Assembly (NCBI RefSeq): GCF_022664455.2
Contig: NZ_JAKRKC020000001.1
Coordinates: 3,353,001-3,417,000 of the forward strand
Origin: Actinomadura luzonensis
GTDB taxonomy: Bacteria; Actinomycetota; Actinomycetes; Streptosporangiales; Streptosporangiaceae
Direction: 5' to 3'
Length of the DNA: 64,000 nt
A program made the position numbers and the translations under genes. Numbering within the stretch: position 1 is the first letter of the stretch; each line of letters starts with the position of its first letter. Below, piece after piece: positions 1-9,412 of this stretch. The notes under the pieces were generated by a model. It was not told where the DNA came from and made no database searches. It was given only the letters and a program-made list of their open reading frames with translations.

Positions 1-171
1 CCAGATCTCGACGAGCAGGGCGATCACGGCGTGGGCCTCGTCCAGCTCCCGCAGCTCCCGGACCGTCACGCCCGCCTTCGCGGCCCATCGCGCCGCGTCC
101 TCCGCCGCCAGGCCGACGGCCGCGGCGGCCTCGACGCCCACGTCACGCCCTCCGGACGCCTGGATGCTCAT
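1..171 (-). CDS. GNAT-like acetyltransferase, N-terminal 57 residues (runs off the window)
   Basis: The reading frame starts at ATG 171, overlapping the stop of the M20 peptidase gene in an ATGA arrangement, and leaves the window at base 1. The visible part ends VTVRELRELDEAHAVIALL and then VEIW. That resembles the first helix of the putative GNAT acetyltransferases of the COG3375 type, which often sit beside peptidase or amino-acid genes. The catalytic core and acetyl-CoA loop lie outside the window, so the family call is an inference from about 40 residues. It is the last visible gene of the peptide-uptake operon and is translationally coupled to it. Confidence 0.45.
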   Translation of the reverse strand, partial: MSIQASGGRDVGVEAAAAVGLAAEDAARWAAKAGVTVRELRELDEAHAVIALLVEIW

Positions 172-1292
172 GCCCGCTCCTCCAGGAGTTCGGCGATCAG
201 CTCGCGCAGCAGCACCGTGCGGTCGAGCAGCCGGTCGACGAGGACGTGCTCGTGGTCGGCGTGGGCGCCGCCGCCCACCGCGCCCAGGCCGTCCAGCGTC
301 GGGGTGCCGACACCCGCGGTGAAGTTGCCGTCCGAGGCGCCGCCGACGGCCGTGCCCGTGACCGGCGGCAGCCCGAGCCGGGCCGCGACGGCCGCGGCCC
401 GCTCGAACAGCGCCCGGCTCGCCGGCTCCTCCAGCGGCGGCCGGTTGACGCCGCCGGCGATCTCGATCACCGCGCCGGGCTCGGCCGGCGCCAGAGCGCG
501 CAGCGCCCGGTCCACCCGGAGCTGCTCGGCCCCCGTCCAGGCCCGCACGTCGACCGCGAACGAGCCGTGGGCGGGCACCGTGTTCGCCGTCGTGCCCGCG
601 CTGATCACGGTAGGGGTGACCGTCGTGCCGGCCGCCGGGTCGCCGAGGGCGTGCACCGCGACGGCGAGGCGGGCCAGCTCGATCGTGGCGTTGACGCCCT
701 TCTCCGGCTCCAGCCCGGCGTGGGCGGCACGGCCGGTGACCCGGACCTCGTACATGGACACGCCCTTGCGGCTCAGCTTGAGCGCGCCGCCGTCGGCCGA
801 CGCCTCCAGCACGAGCGCCGCCCGCGACCGCCGGGCCTCCTCCTCGATCAGCGCGCGCGAGCTCGGCGACCCGATCTCCTCGTCGCCGGTCACCAGGAGG
901 GTGACGCCGTCGCGCGCGGGCAGGTCGGCGACGGCGTGCACGGCCATGACGAGCCCGGCGAGCATGTCGAAGCAGCCGGGGCCGCGCACCACGCCGCCGG
1001 CCAGCTCGAACGGGCGGGAGGCCAGGGTGCCGAGCGGCCAGACCGTGTCGTGGTGGGCCAGCAGCAGCACCTGCCGGTCGCCGTCGCCGAAGCGCCACCG
1101 CAGGTGGGAGCAGCCGTCGATGACGATCCGCTCGGGCTCGGCGCCGAGCCGGGCGGCCCCGACGCGGGCGACGAGGCCGGCCGACCTGGCGATCGCGGCG
1201 TGGTCGGCGGAGGGCGACTCGCACTCGACCAGCTCGCGCAGGTCGGCGAGGAGCGGCGGGAGGCTGAGGGAGCCACGCGAGGTGAGCGGCAC
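168..1292 (-). CDS. M20 family metallopeptidase (carboxypeptidase G2-like)
   Basis: A 374-residue zinc-dependent hydrolase of the M20/M28 superfamily, likely cleaving a C-terminal residue from short peptides or acyl-amino acids in the cytoplasm. Metal-site motifs are visible in order: AHHDTVWP (residues 79-86, HxD), GPGCFDMLAG (about 104-113, bridging Asp109), TGDEEIGS (135-142, with the acidic pair), LEAS with Glu163, and HADHEHV near the end for the last His ligand. The lid/dimerisation domain lies between. GTG at 1292 is chosen because it is two bases past the stop of the upstream serine hydrolase gene and the first motif-bearing frame begins there. It follows the peptide importer, so a role in breaking down imported peptides is a reasonable inference. 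The substrate is unknown. Confidence 0.88.
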   Translation of the reverse strand: MPLTSRGSLSLPPLLADLRELVECESPSADHAAIARSAGLVARVGAARLGAEPERIVIDGCSHLRWRFGDGDRQVLLLAHHDTVWPLGTLASRPFELAGGVVRGPGCFDMLAGLVMAVHAVADLPARDGVTLLVTGDEEIGSPSSRALIEEEARRSRAALVLEASADGGALKLSRKGVSMYEVRVTGRAAHAGLEPEKGVNATIELARLAVAVHALGDPAAGTTVTPTVISAGTTANTVPAHGSFAVDVRAWTGAEQLRVDRALRALAPAEPGAVIEIAGGVNRPPLEEPASRALFERAAAVAARLGLPPVTGTAVGGASDGNFTAGVGTPTLDGLGAVGGGAHADHEHVLVDRLLDRTVLLRELIAELLEERA

Positions 1293-1294
1293 GG

Positions 1295-2677
1295 TCAGCC
1301 GAGCTTCTTGGGGGTCGCGCGGGCGCCGTAGTGGACGTACTCCTCGCCGGTGGGCAGCGAGTAGAACGTGACCGGGGCCCACGACTCCATGCCCTCGGGG
1401 CGGACGGCGTACATGCCGGGCGAGACCGGGGTCAGCTCGTACGTCTCCACCTGCTCGCCCTCCAGCTCGGCCAGGGGGCCGGTCACGGTGGTGCGCAGCA
1501 TCGGCTTGCCGTCCTCCTCGAACACCTCCAGGCGCACCGACTCGCGCTCGTACGTGCCCGCGTACGGCGTCAGGTCCACCGTGACCGGCTCGGCCGGCGG
1601 CTCGAACGGCGCGGGCAGCCGCACCCCGGTCAGCTCGCCGAAGATCTCGTCGTAGAGGTCGGCGTAGAGGTCGCGGGTGCTGCCGCCGTTGGTGGTGAGC
1701 GCGACCGCGACGCCCGCCTCCGGCAGGACGCGCAGGAACGCCGCCTGGCCGATGGTGTTGCCGTCGTGGCCGTAGGCGCGGTGGCCGTTCCAGTCGCAGC
1801 GGAACCAGCCGAGCCCCCACGAGTCGCCGAGCAGGTGCTTCTCGGGGCAGTCGGTCTGGTACGCCGACATCGCGGCGGTGCCCTGCTCGCTCAGCACCCG
1901 GGTGCCGTCGGCGGCGAGCCCGCCGGTCAGGTGCAGCCGGGCGAAGGCCAGCACGTCGGCGACGGTCGAGGTGATCAGGCCCGCCGGGCCGACCGAGCGG
2001 GGCAGGGCCCACACCGGCGCGACCACGGGCTCCTCGCCGCCCTTGACGTGACCCATCGCGTGCCCGAAGACCATCGCCTCCTCCGGCAGGGTGGTGGTGC
2101 GGGTCAGGCCGAGCGGGGCGAAGAGCTGCTCCTTCATCGCCTGGTCCCAGGTGTTGCCGGTGACGACCTCGATGATCCGGCCGAGCAGGGAGTAGCCCGC
2201 GTTGCAGTAGGACCAGGTGACACCGATCGGGTGGTTCTGCGCGGTGTCGGCCAGCAGCGCGACGTACTTCTCCAGGGCGTCGTCGCCCCGGCCGGTGTCG
2301 GTGAACAGGTCGCCGTCGATGCCGCTGGTGTGGGTGAGCAGGTGCCAGACGGTCACGGCCGCGGTGGTTCCCGGGTCGCGCAGCCGGAAACCGGGCACGA
2401 TCTTCGCCACCGGGGTGTCGAGCGCGAGGCGGCCCTCGTCCACGAGCTTCATGATCACGGTCGCGGTCCAGACCTTGGTGATCGAGCCGATCTGCCAGAC
2501 CGAGTCGGTGCGGGCCGGCTGGCCGGTGCCGGCGTGGAGCACGCCCGCCGCGGCCGTGACGAGCTCGTCGTCGTCGCCGATCCTGAGGATGCCGAGCTGG
2601 GCGCCGGGGACGCCGTGCTTCCTCGTGAGCTCGTCGAGGCGGCTCTGCCAGTGGGCCTGGTCGATGGCGCTGGTCAT
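1295..2677 (-). CDS. Serine hydrolase, class C beta-lactamase fold (paralogue 1)
   Basis: A 460-residue member of the serine beta-lactamase-like family (esterases, D-aminopeptidases, DD-peptidase relatives). The catalytic SxxK is SITK at residues 65-68, the YxN-type motif is YCN at 157-159, and HDGNT at 304-308 replaces the KTG box, as in esterase and D-aminopeptidase members. No signal peptide is obvious, so it is probably cytoplasmic. A C-terminal beta-barrel-like domain of about 100 residues follows the catalytic domain. ATG 2677 overlaps the stop of the importer ATPase (ATGA), so the two are translationally coupled. A related protein (7998-9377) opens the same operon. The substrate is not known; D-amino-acid-containing peptides or esters are guesses. 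Confidence 0.85.
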   Translation of the reverse strand: MTSAIDQAHWQSRLDELTRKHGVPGAQLGILRIGDDDELVTAAAGVLHAGTGQPARTDSVWQIGSITKVWTATVIMKLVDEGRLALDTPVAKIVPGFRLRDPGTTAAVTVWHLLTHTSGIDGDLFTDTGRGDDALEKYVALLADTAQNHPIGVTWSYCNAGYSLLGRIIEVVTGNTWDQAMKEQLFAPLGLTRTTTLPEEAMVFGHAMGHVKGGEEPVVAPVWALPRSVGPAGLITSTVADVLAFARLHLTGGLAADGTRVLSEQGTAAMSAYQTDCPEKHLLGDSWGLGWFRCDWNGHRAYGHDGNTIGQAAFLRVLPEAGVAVALTTNGGSTRDLYADLYDEIFGELTGVRLPAPFEPPAEPVTVDLTPYAGTYERESVRLEVFEEDGKPMLRTTVTGPLAELEGEQVETYELTPVSPGMYAVRPEGMESWAPVTFYSLPTGEEYVHYGARATPKKLG

Positions 2678-3465
2678 GTCTGCTCCTTAGCAGCGGTCGG
2701 GATGAGCGGCGTGGCGTCTGTGTCCCCGGAGGTCCGGCGTGCCGCTCCGGGGAGCGCGGCGAGGAGATGGCGGGTGTACTCGTGCCGGGGCGCGCCGAGC
2801 ACCTGGGCGGCGGGGCCGTGCTCGACGATCTCCCCGTCGCGCATCACGGCCACGCGGTCGGCGACGTACCGGACGACCGCCAGGTTGTGGGAGATGAACA
2901 GCATGGACAGGCCCAGCTCGCGCCGCATGTCGCGGACGAGGTTGAGCACGGCGCCCTGGACGGAGACGTCGAGCGCCGAGGTGATCTCGTCGGCGAGGAT
3001 CACCTCGGGCCGGGCGGCGAGCGCCCTGGCCAGCGCGACCCGCTGCCGCTGCCCGCCGGAGAGCCGCCCCGGCCGGTCGCCGGCCCGGGCCGCGTCCAGG
3101 TGCACCAGCGCGAGCAGGCGGCTGATCTCCGCCTGGCGGGCCTGCCTGCCGAGGCGTTCCGGCATGGCCTCGGCGATGCTCTCGCCGACGGTCATGCGGG
3201 GGTCGAGCGAGGAGTACGGGTCCTGGAAGACCAGCTGCACCGGACGCACGCGGCCCCGGCTCGGCACCGGGCGGCCGTCCAGCAGGATCCGGCCGCCGGT
3301 CACGGGGGCCAGGCCGACGGCCGCCCGCGCCAGGGTGGACTTCCCCGATCCGGACTCGCCGACCAGGCCCACGATCTCGCCGTCGCCGACCTCCAGGCTG
3401 ACGTCCTTCAGGACGGTGTGCGGGCCGTACCGCACGCACACGTCGTGGAAGGCGAGGACGCTCAC
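2674..3465 (-). CDS. Peptide ABC transporter ATP-binding protein (DppF/OppF type)
   Basis: A 263-residue ABC ATPase of the Opp/Dpp/nickel importer group. Walker A is GESGSGKST (residues 36-44), the signature is LSGGQRQR (135-142), Walker B is VILADE (155-160), followed by the D-loop TSALD and the switch histidine in SHN. The C-terminus is the short HEYTRHLL-type tail of OppF proteins. The GTG start at 3465 overlaps the stop of the permease-ATPase fusion gene by four bases (GTGA). It would pair with the ATPase half of the fusion to drive import. Confidence 0.9.
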   Translation of the reverse strand: MSVLAFHDVCVRYGPHTVLKDVSLEVGDGEIVGLVGESGSGKSTLARAAVGLAPVTGGRILLDGRPVPSRGRVRPVQLVFQDPYSSLDPRMTVGESIAEAMPERLGRQARQAEISRLLALVHLDAARAGDRPGRLSGGQRQRVALARALAARPEVILADEITSALDVSVQGAVLNLVRDMRRELGLSMLFISHNLAVVRYVADRVAVMRDGEIVEHGPAAQVLGAPRHEYTRHLLAALPGAARRTSGDTDATPLIPTAAKEQT

Positions 3466-5360
3466 TGGTGCACCTCCTCGGTGCCGACGGCCGACGGCCG
3501 CCCGGCCTTGTGGCAGGCCACCCGGTTGCCCGCCGGGTCGGCCTCCAGCAGGGGCTCGACCGACCGGCAGTGGTCGTCGGCGAGGGGGCAGCGGGCCGCG
3601 AACGCGCACCCGTCCGGCACCTGCGCGGGATCGACCGGCAGCCCCGGGATGACGGCGAGCGGCCGGTCCAGGTCGGTGTCCATGTCCGGCACGGCCGCGA
3701 CGAGCGCCCGCGTGTACGGGTGCCGCGCCAGCGTCCGCAGGCCGTGCGCGGGCAGCTCCTCGACGATGCGGCCCGCGTACATGACGAGGACCCGGTCGCA
3801 CACGTCCGTCACCACCGACACGTCGTGGCTGATGAGCAGGAGAGCCGCGCCGGTGTCGCGGCGCACGTCGGCGAGCAGGCCGAGCACCTGCCGCTGGACC
3901 GTGACGTCGAGCGCGGTGGTCGGCTCGTCGGCGATGATGAGCCGCGGCGTCCCCATGAGCCCCATGCCGATCATCGCCCGCTGGCGCATGCCCCCGGAGA
4001 ACTGGAAGGGGTGCTGCCTGGCGCGCCGCTCCGGCTCGCGGATCCGGACCGCGCGCAGGCGGTCGACCGCGCGGGCGAAGGCCGCCCTGCGGCTCAGTCC
4101 CTGGTGGAAGCGGCTGACCTCGGCCAGCTGCGACCCCACCCGGTGCGTCGGGTTGAACGACGTCATCGGGTCCTGGAACACCACGGCCAGCGACGTGCCG
4201 AGGCGTTTGCGCAGGGCCGCGGGGTCGCCGGCGGTCAGCAGGTCCTCCCCGGCGAAGGCCAGGTGGCCCGCCTCGACGCGGATCGGCTCCTCGACGAGCC
4301 TGGCCACCGCCAGGGCCGTCATCGACTTGCCGGAGCCGGACTCGCCGACGACGCCCACGGCCTCGCCGTCCCGGACGGCGAACGTGACGCCGCGGACCGC
4401 GCGGACGGGCCCGCCCGCGCCGGGGATCGTCACCCGCAGGTCGTCCACCGACAGGACGGCGTCCTCGGCGGGCGGCGTCGCGGCGGCCGGTCGGGGCTCG
4501 CCCGCGACGGTCCCGGTCCGGCCCCGGCGGGTGGTGCCGGTGACCTCGTCGAGGCCGAACGCCGTGGCCAGGGCCTCGCCCGTGAGGTTGAAGGCCAGGC
4601 CCGCGAGGATGACGGCGAGGCCGGGCCCGAGCGCGGCGACGGGGTTGGTGTAGATGCCGTTGAGCCCGTCCTGCATGAGCTTGCCCCAGTCGTAGGCCGG
4701 GGACTGCACGCCCAGCCCGAGGAACGAGAGCCCGGCGAACGACAGCAACACGCCGCCGGCGCCCATCGTCGCGTTGACGATGAGCGGCTCGGCGATGTTC
4801 GGCAGCACGTGGCGGCGCAGGACGCGCAGCCGGCTCACGCCCGCGATGCGGGCCGCGGCCACGTAGTCCCGCTCGGCGACGCCGGCGATGAGCGTGTGGC
4901 ACAGCCGCGCGAACGACGGCGCCCCGGCGAGCCCCACCGCGAGCGCCGCGCCGCGCTCGCCGACGCCGAACACCACGGCGAAGAAGAGCACGAGCAGCAG
5001 CCCGGGGAAGGCCACCAGCACGTTGACGGCCCACGTGACGAGGCGGCCCAGCCGGCGTCCCACCAGCATCGGCGCGGCTCCGAGGGCGAGGCCGAGCACG
5101 AGGCTGACCGCCGTCGCCCCGAGCGCCAGCACGATCGAGAGCCGGGTCGCCACGAGGACCCGGTGGAACAGGTCCCGGCCGAGGTTGTCGGTGCCGAGCC
5201 AGTGCTCGGCCGACGGGCCGGCGAGCAGGTTGCCCGTGTCGACGACCGTCGCCCGGTCGCCCCACAGGATCGGCCCGAGCACGGCCACGGCCAGGACGAC
5301 GACCAGCAGGCCGACCCCGGTCAGGCCCACGGGACGGCGCAGCAGGCGTGCCGCCGGCAT
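3462..5360 (-). CDS. Fused peptide ABC transporter permease (DppC) and ATPase (DppD)
   Basis: A 632-residue single polypeptide joining two importer subunits. Residues 1 to about 275 form a DppC-like permease, with an N-terminal membrane helix, the WLGTDNLGRDLFHRVL motif, further helices and the EAA-type loop (YVAAARIAGVS). A short Pro/Ala-rich linker leads into an OppD-like ATPase from about residue 300 to the end. That half has Walker A GESGSGKS, SGGMRQR signature, ADEPTTALD Walker B/D-loop and a C-terminal Cys-rich CAFAARCPLADDHC region typical of OppD/DppD. Such fusions occur in actinobacteria, but most genomes keep the subunits separate. ATG 5360 follows the upstream permease stop by one base. 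Confidence 0.9.
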   Translation of the reverse strand: MPAARLLRRPVGLTGVGLLVVVLAVAVLGPILWGDRATVVDTGNLLAGPSAEHWLGTDNLGRDLFHRVLVATRLSIVLALGATAVSLVLGLALGAAPMLVGRRLGRLVTWAVNVLVAFPGLLLVLFFAVVFGVGERGAALAVGLAGAPSFARLCHTLIAGVAERDYVAAARIAGVSRLRVLRRHVLPNIAEPLIVNATMGAGGVLLSFAGLSFLGLGVQSPAYDWGKLMQDGLNGIYTNPVAALGPGLAVILAGLAFNLTGEALATAFGLDEVTGTTRRGRTGTVAGEPRPAAATPPAEDAVLSVDDLRVTIPGAGGPVRAVRGVTFAVRDGEAVGVVGESGSGKSMTALAVARLVEEPIRVEAGHLAFAGEDLLTAGDPAALRKRLGTSLAVVFQDPMTSFNPTHRVGSQLAEVSRFHQGLSRRAAFARAVDRLRAVRIREPERRARQHPFQFSGGMRQRAMIGMGLMGTPRLIIADEPTTALDVTVQRQVLGLLADVRRDTGAALLLISHDVSVVTDVCDRVLVMYAGRIVEELPAHGLRTLARHPYTRALVAAVPDMDTDLDRPLAVIPGLPVDPAQVPDGCAFAARCPLADDHCRSVEPLLEADPAGNRVACHKAGRPSAVGTEEVHQ

Positions 5361-5361
5361 C

Positions 5362-6366
5362 TCAGGTGGCTCCGATCGTCGAGCGGGGGTCGAGCAGCGC
5401 GAGCAGCACGTCCACGAGGGTGTTGACGAGCAGGACCCCGACGCCGTAGACCAGGACGGTGCCCTGCACCAGGGGATAGTCCTTGGCGACGATCGAGGAG
5501 ACGATCGTGGAGCCGAGGCCGGGCCAGGCGAAGACGTTCTCCACCAGCACCGTCCCGGCCACCAGCGAGCTGAGCAGCATGCCGCCGAGCGTCAGGCTCG
5601 CCGTCACGGCGTTCGGCAGGGCGTGCACGAGCTGCACCCGGACGGGGGTGAGCCGCTTGGCCCGCGCCGTCCTGATATAGTCGGCCTCCATCACGGCCAG
5701 CATCTCGACGCGGACGATGCGCGAGAGCACCGCGGCGGGGCCGATCGCCAGCGCGAGCGTCGGCAGCACGTACGAGCCGGGGCCGTCGAGGCCCGCCACC
5801 GGGAAGATCCTGGTCTGCACCGCCAGCAGGTAGACCAGCCCGACCGCGAGCAGGAAGTCGGGGATCGCGCTCAGCACGACGCTCGTGCCGGTGACCGCCA
5901 GCTCCGTGCGCCGGCCCTTCCCGCGCCGCGTGATCACCGCCATCGTCACGCCCACCGGCACGGCGACGACCAGCGCCAGGACGAACGCGGCCACGGCGAG
6001 CTGCACCGTCGCCGGCAGCCGCTGGCCGATCATCTCACCCACGGGGAGCCTGCTGGTGATCGAGACGCCCAGGTCGCCGTGGAGCAGACGCCCGAGGAAG
6101 CGGGCGTACTGCTGCCAGAGCGGGTCCAGCAGGCCGAGCTCCTCCTTGGTGGCCTGCACCAGGTCCGCGGGGGCGGTCGGGCCGAGCGCGGCCCGCACCG
6201 GATCCCCCGGGACCAGGTGGATCATCAGGAACGAGGCGGTCACCAGCACCCAGAGGCCCAGCAGCAGCCGCCTGGTCCGCCGCAGCGCGAAGCGGAGCCA
6301 CGGATGCGACCACACGGCGGCCGCCCGGCCGCCGGGGCCGGGCGCGGCCAGGGTCGGGCTCTTCAT
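5362..6366 (-). CDS. Peptide ABC transporter permease (DppB type)
   Basis: A 334-residue inner-membrane permease of the DppB/OppB group. After a basic N-terminus a membrane helix (LLLGLWVLVTASFLMIHLVP) leads to the family motif LVPGDPVR. The EAA loop reads YIRTARAKRLTPVRV, and the C-terminus ends with the usual LLDPR. Start ATG 6366 is two bases beyond the stop of the binding-protein gene. It forms the membrane channel with the DppC half of the next gene. Confidence 0.9.
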   Translation of the reverse strand: MKSPTLAAPGPGGRAAAVWSHPWLRFALRRTRRLLLGLWVLVTASFLMIHLVPGDPVRAALGPTAPADLVQATKEELGLLDPLWQQYARFLGRLLHGDLGVSITSRLPVGEMIGQRLPATVQLAVAAFVLALVVAVPVGVTMAVITRRGKGRRTELAVTGTSVVLSAIPDFLLAVGLVYLLAVQTRIFPVAGLDGPGSYVLPTLALAIGPAAVLSRIVRVEMLAVMEADYIRTARAKRLTPVRVQLVHALPNAVTASLTLGGMLLSSLVAGTVLVENVFAWPGLGSTIVSSIVAKDYPLVQGTVLVYGVGVLLVNTLVDVLLALLDPRSTIGAT

Positions 6367-6368
6367 CG

Positions 6369-7973
6369 TCAACCGAGCATCCGGATGCTGGTCGGGACGA
6401 TGCTGCCGATGATGGACAGCTTCGCGCCCTTGACGAACGTCGGGACCACGTTGTTGGCGAACGGCACCACGTCGGCCGCCTTGTAGAGCGCCTGCTCGGC
6501 GGCGAACCAGTCCCCGCAGCCCGCGGCGCCGTTCGCCTTCATCGCCTTGGCGGCGGCGGCGAGATAGCCGGCGTTGTCGATGTGGGCGAAGTTCGTGCCC
6601 TTCGGGGCGGCGGCGCCGGAGACGAACGGCATGACCTGGTCGGGGGTGCTGACGTTGAGCGGCATCCAGACGATGTCCCAGGCCCCGGTGCCGAAGACCG
6701 CCCCGGACGCCTCGGTCTGGGTCTGCTGCTTGGCCGTGACCTCGGCCCCGACCGCCTTCCACGCCGCGACCGCGAGCTCGGCGGCGGCCCCGCCGCCAGG
6801 GCCGAGCGTGTTCGGGTAGAGGAAGGTGAGCGCGAGCTTCTTGCCGTCCTTGACGCGGACGCCGTCCGGGCCCTTCGCCCAGCCGGCCGCGTCGAGCGCG
6901 GCACCGGCGGCGGCGACGTCGAAGGACGGCAGGTGGCCGGTGACCGCGTCGCCGGTGCAGCCGAGCGGGTCCATGGCGGCGAGCTGGGTCGGCGGCACCC
7001 CCTTGCCGGAGGTCAGCGCGACCTGGAGCTGCTTGAGGTCGAGCGCCTGGGTGAGCGCCAGGCGCACGGCCGGGTCGGCGGTGGCGTGCCCCTCGCCCTG
7101 GTTGTACCACTGCTCGCCGATCAGCGCCTGCTGGCCCACGGACTCCAGGCCCGCCTTGGCCAGGCGGTCGGCGTCGGGGCCGGTGATCTGGACGGCGTTG
7201 ACGGTGCCGGCCAGCAGCTCGTTGGCGGACGTGGTCTCGTTCGCGACGATCTTGACGACGACCTTGGCCGGCAGGCCCGCCTCGGCCGTGGTGACGCCGC
7301 CGGGACCCCACGTGTACCCCTTGCGCAGCTCGTAGGTGTACCGCGTCGAGGGGACCGCCTCGGTGAGGACGTACGGGCCGGTGCCGTTCGTCCTGGCCTT
7401 GAGGGTGGAGCGGTCCTTCAGGCCGGCGTCGCACACCATCGGCAGGTTCGCCAGCGCGGTCAGCACGAACGGGGCCGGCGCGGCGAGCTTGAGGGTCACC
7501 GTGGAGCCCGAGGCGGAGGCGGTCGTCCCGGCCGGGATGAAGACCCCCAGGAAGGGGCTCTTGTTGTCCGGGTTCACCACGTACGTGATGTTGTCGACCA
7601 CCGTCTGCGCCGTGAACGGCTTGCCGTCGGCGCAGGTGATCCCATCCTTGAGCTGGAGGGCGACCTTCGTGCCCTCGACCGTCCACGATGCCGCCAGCTG
7701 CGGCTGGATGGTTCCGTCCTTGGCGACGGCCACCAGGTTGTCGTAGGCGAACTGCGTCAGCCCGAACAGCCCGCTCGTCGCCGACCCCTGCGGGTCCAGG
7801 GCGCCCGGGTCCGCGGCCAGGTTGAGGGTGAACGTCCGGCCGCCGGCGGAGCCGCCCGGCGCGGCGGAGCCGGGCGCGTCGCTGCCGCAGGCAGCCAGGC
7901 CGGCCGAGCCGGCCAGCGTCAGGGCGAGCGCCGCGAGGGCCCTCGTGCGGGTGGGGGTCATGCGGGTCCTCAT
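6369..7973 (-). CDS. Peptide-binding lipoprotein, ABC transporter solute-binding family 5
   Basis: A 534-residue extracellular binding protein. The N-terminus is a lipoprotein signal with basic residues, a hydrophobic stretch and lipobox GLAAC with the lipidated Cys at residue 29. The mature part opens with a Gly/Ser/Ala-rich tether and TFTLNLAADPGALDPQ, the characteristic start of SBP family 5 (DppA/OppA). It lies between the first serine hydrolase and the permease genes and should deliver the ligand to them. An alternative start four codons in (Met5) is equally compatible with the signal peptide. The ligand class (peptide, nickel or glycoside) cannot be read from sequence; peptide is favoured by the hydrolases around it. 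Confidence 0.88.
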   Translation of the reverse strand: MRTRMTPTRTRALAALALTLAGSAGLAACGSDAPGSAAPGGSAGGRTFTLNLAADPGALDPQGSATSGLFGLTQFAYDNLVAVAKDGTIQPQLAASWTVEGTKVALQLKDGITCADGKPFTAQTVVDNITYVVNPDNKSPFLGVFIPAGTTASASGSTVTLKLAAPAPFVLTALANLPMVCDAGLKDRSTLKARTNGTGPYVLTEAVPSTRYTYELRKGYTWGPGGVTTAEAGLPAKVVVKIVANETTSANELLAGTVNAVQITGPDADRLAKAGLESVGQQALIGEQWYNQGEGHATADPAVRLALTQALDLKQLQVALTSGKGVPPTQLAAMDPLGCTGDAVTGHLPSFDVAAAGAALDAAGWAKGPDGVRVKDGKKLALTFLYPNTLGPGGGAAAELAVAAWKAVGAEVTAKQQTQTEASGAVFGTGAWDIVWMPLNVSTPDQVMPFVSGAAAPKGTNFAHIDNAGYLAAAAKAMKANGAAGCGDWFAAEQALYKAADVVPFANNVVPTFVKGAKLSIIGSIVPTSIRMLG

Positions 7974-7997
7974 TCCGGAGGGTGTGAGCGGGAGATC

Positions 7998-9377
7998 TCA
8001 GGCGCGGGCGACCACGCGGCCGTAATGGAGGTACTTCGCGCGGCCCGCGTCGTCGCGGCCGATGAAGGCGAACACCTGGTGGACACCGCGGGTCGGGTCG
8101 AGCGAGATCAGCGAGTCGCCCTCGAAGGCCACGAGCCGGGTGCGCGTCGGTTTCTCGCCGATCTCGGCGATGACGTCCTTGGGCACCCGGTCGAGCCAGA
8201 TCGTGCCGTCGTCGTCCTGGCTGACGGTGATGTCGTAGATCGTGTCGGCGTAGCGGCCGAGGTAGGGGGCCGGGTCGATCTGCCGGGGCGCGGCCGGCGG
8301 CACCGGGCGGCCCGGCAGGGCGATGCCGGTGAGCTGCTCGAACAGGTGCGCCAGCACGTCGGTGAAGATGCCGAAGACATCGCCGCCGTTGGTCAGCAGC
8401 GCGATCGCGACGCCGTGACCGGGCGCGACCCGCAGGAAGGCCGCCTGGCCGATGGTCCCGCCGTCGTGGCCGACGACCGTGTGCCCGCCGTGCTCCTCGA
8501 TCTCCCAGCCGAGCCCCCACGCGCTGCCCATGGCGGTGAGCCGGGGCAGCCGCACCTGCGGCCGCCACATGTCGGCCACGGTGCCGGGCCGCAGCACGGG
8601 GGTGCCGTCCGGCGCGGCCCCGCCGGCCAGGTGCGCGGCGACGAAGGCGAGCAGGTCACGCGGGGTCATGGCGAGCATCGAGCCGGCCGGGGCGTTCGAG
8701 CGGGCGAGCGCCCAGGCCGGCGCCGGCACCATCGCGCCGTCCTCGCCCGGCACGTGGCCGACGGCGGCGCGGTGCAGGATCGCCTCGTACGGGCTCGGCG
8801 CCACGTGCGTGAGCCCGAGCGGCGCCACCAGCCGCTCGGTCAGCACCTCGTCGAACGGCTTGCCGCGCAGCACCTCAACCAGGCGGCCGAGCACCACGAA
8901 ACCGGTGTTGTTGTAGGAGAACACCTCGCCCGGCGGGAAGAGCTGCGGGATGTCGTGGATCGCGGCCAGGTACTTCTCGATCGCGTCCGCGCCACGGCCG
9001 GTGTCGGTGAAGATGTCGCCCTCGAAGCCCGCGACATGGCACAGCAGCTGCCGGGTGGTGATCACGGCGGACGCGGCCTCGTCCCCGACGCGGAACTCCG
9101 GCAGGTACGCCCGCACCGGCGCGTCCAGGTCCACCAGGCCCTCGTCCACCAGCTGCATGACCAGCGCGCTGGTCCACAGCTTGGTGATCGAGCCGATCTG
9201 GAAGATCGAGTCGGTGGTCGCCTCGACGCCGGTGGCCCTGCTCAGGACGCCGCCGGCGGCGGTGAGCACCTGGCCCTGGGTCAGGACGGCGACCGACGCG
9301 CCCGGCACCCCGCGCTCGGCCACGATCCGCGCGAAGTGCTCGTCGAGCCAGCTCTGTACGCTTTCCGGCGACATCAT
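7998..9377 (-). CDS. Serine hydrolase, class C beta-lactamase fold (paralogue 2), first gene of the peptide operon
   Basis: A 459-residue paralogue of the protein at 1295-2677, with the same motif order: SITK (63-66), YNN (155-157) and HDGGTIGQ in place of the KTG box. The C-terminal domain is likewise related, ending LHYGRVVARA against VHYGARATPKKLG in the other copy. The two share most of their central motif text, so they probably arose by duplication and now bracket the transporter genes. No signal peptide is seen. Start ATG 9377 is followed one codon later by another ATG. An unusually long perfect inverted repeat lies 36 bases upstream. Confidence 0.85.
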   Translation of the reverse strand: MMSPESVQSWLDEHFARIVAERGVPGASVAVLTQGQVLTAAGGVLSRATGVEATTDSIFQIGSITKLWTSALVMQLVDEGLVDLDAPVRAYLPEFRVGDEAASAVITTRQLLCHVAGFEGDIFTDTGRGADAIEKYLAAIHDIPQLFPPGEVFSYNNTGFVVLGRLVEVLRGKPFDEVLTERLVAPLGLTHVAPSPYEAILHRAAVGHVPGEDGAMVPAPAWALARSNAPAGSMLAMTPRDLLAFVAAHLAGGAAPDGTPVLRPGTVADMWRPQVRLPRLTAMGSAWGLGWEIEEHGGHTVVGHDGGTIGQAAFLRVAPGHGVAIALLTNGGDVFGIFTDVLAHLFEQLTGIALPGRPVPPAAPRQIDPAPYLGRYADTIYDITVSQDDDGTIWLDRVPKDVIAEIGEKPTRTRLVAFEGDSLISLDPTRGVHQVFAFIGRDDAGRAKYLHYGRVVARA

Positions 9378-9412
9378 GCCGCTGAGGCTAGAAGGCGACC
9401 CCCGCTGCCGTA

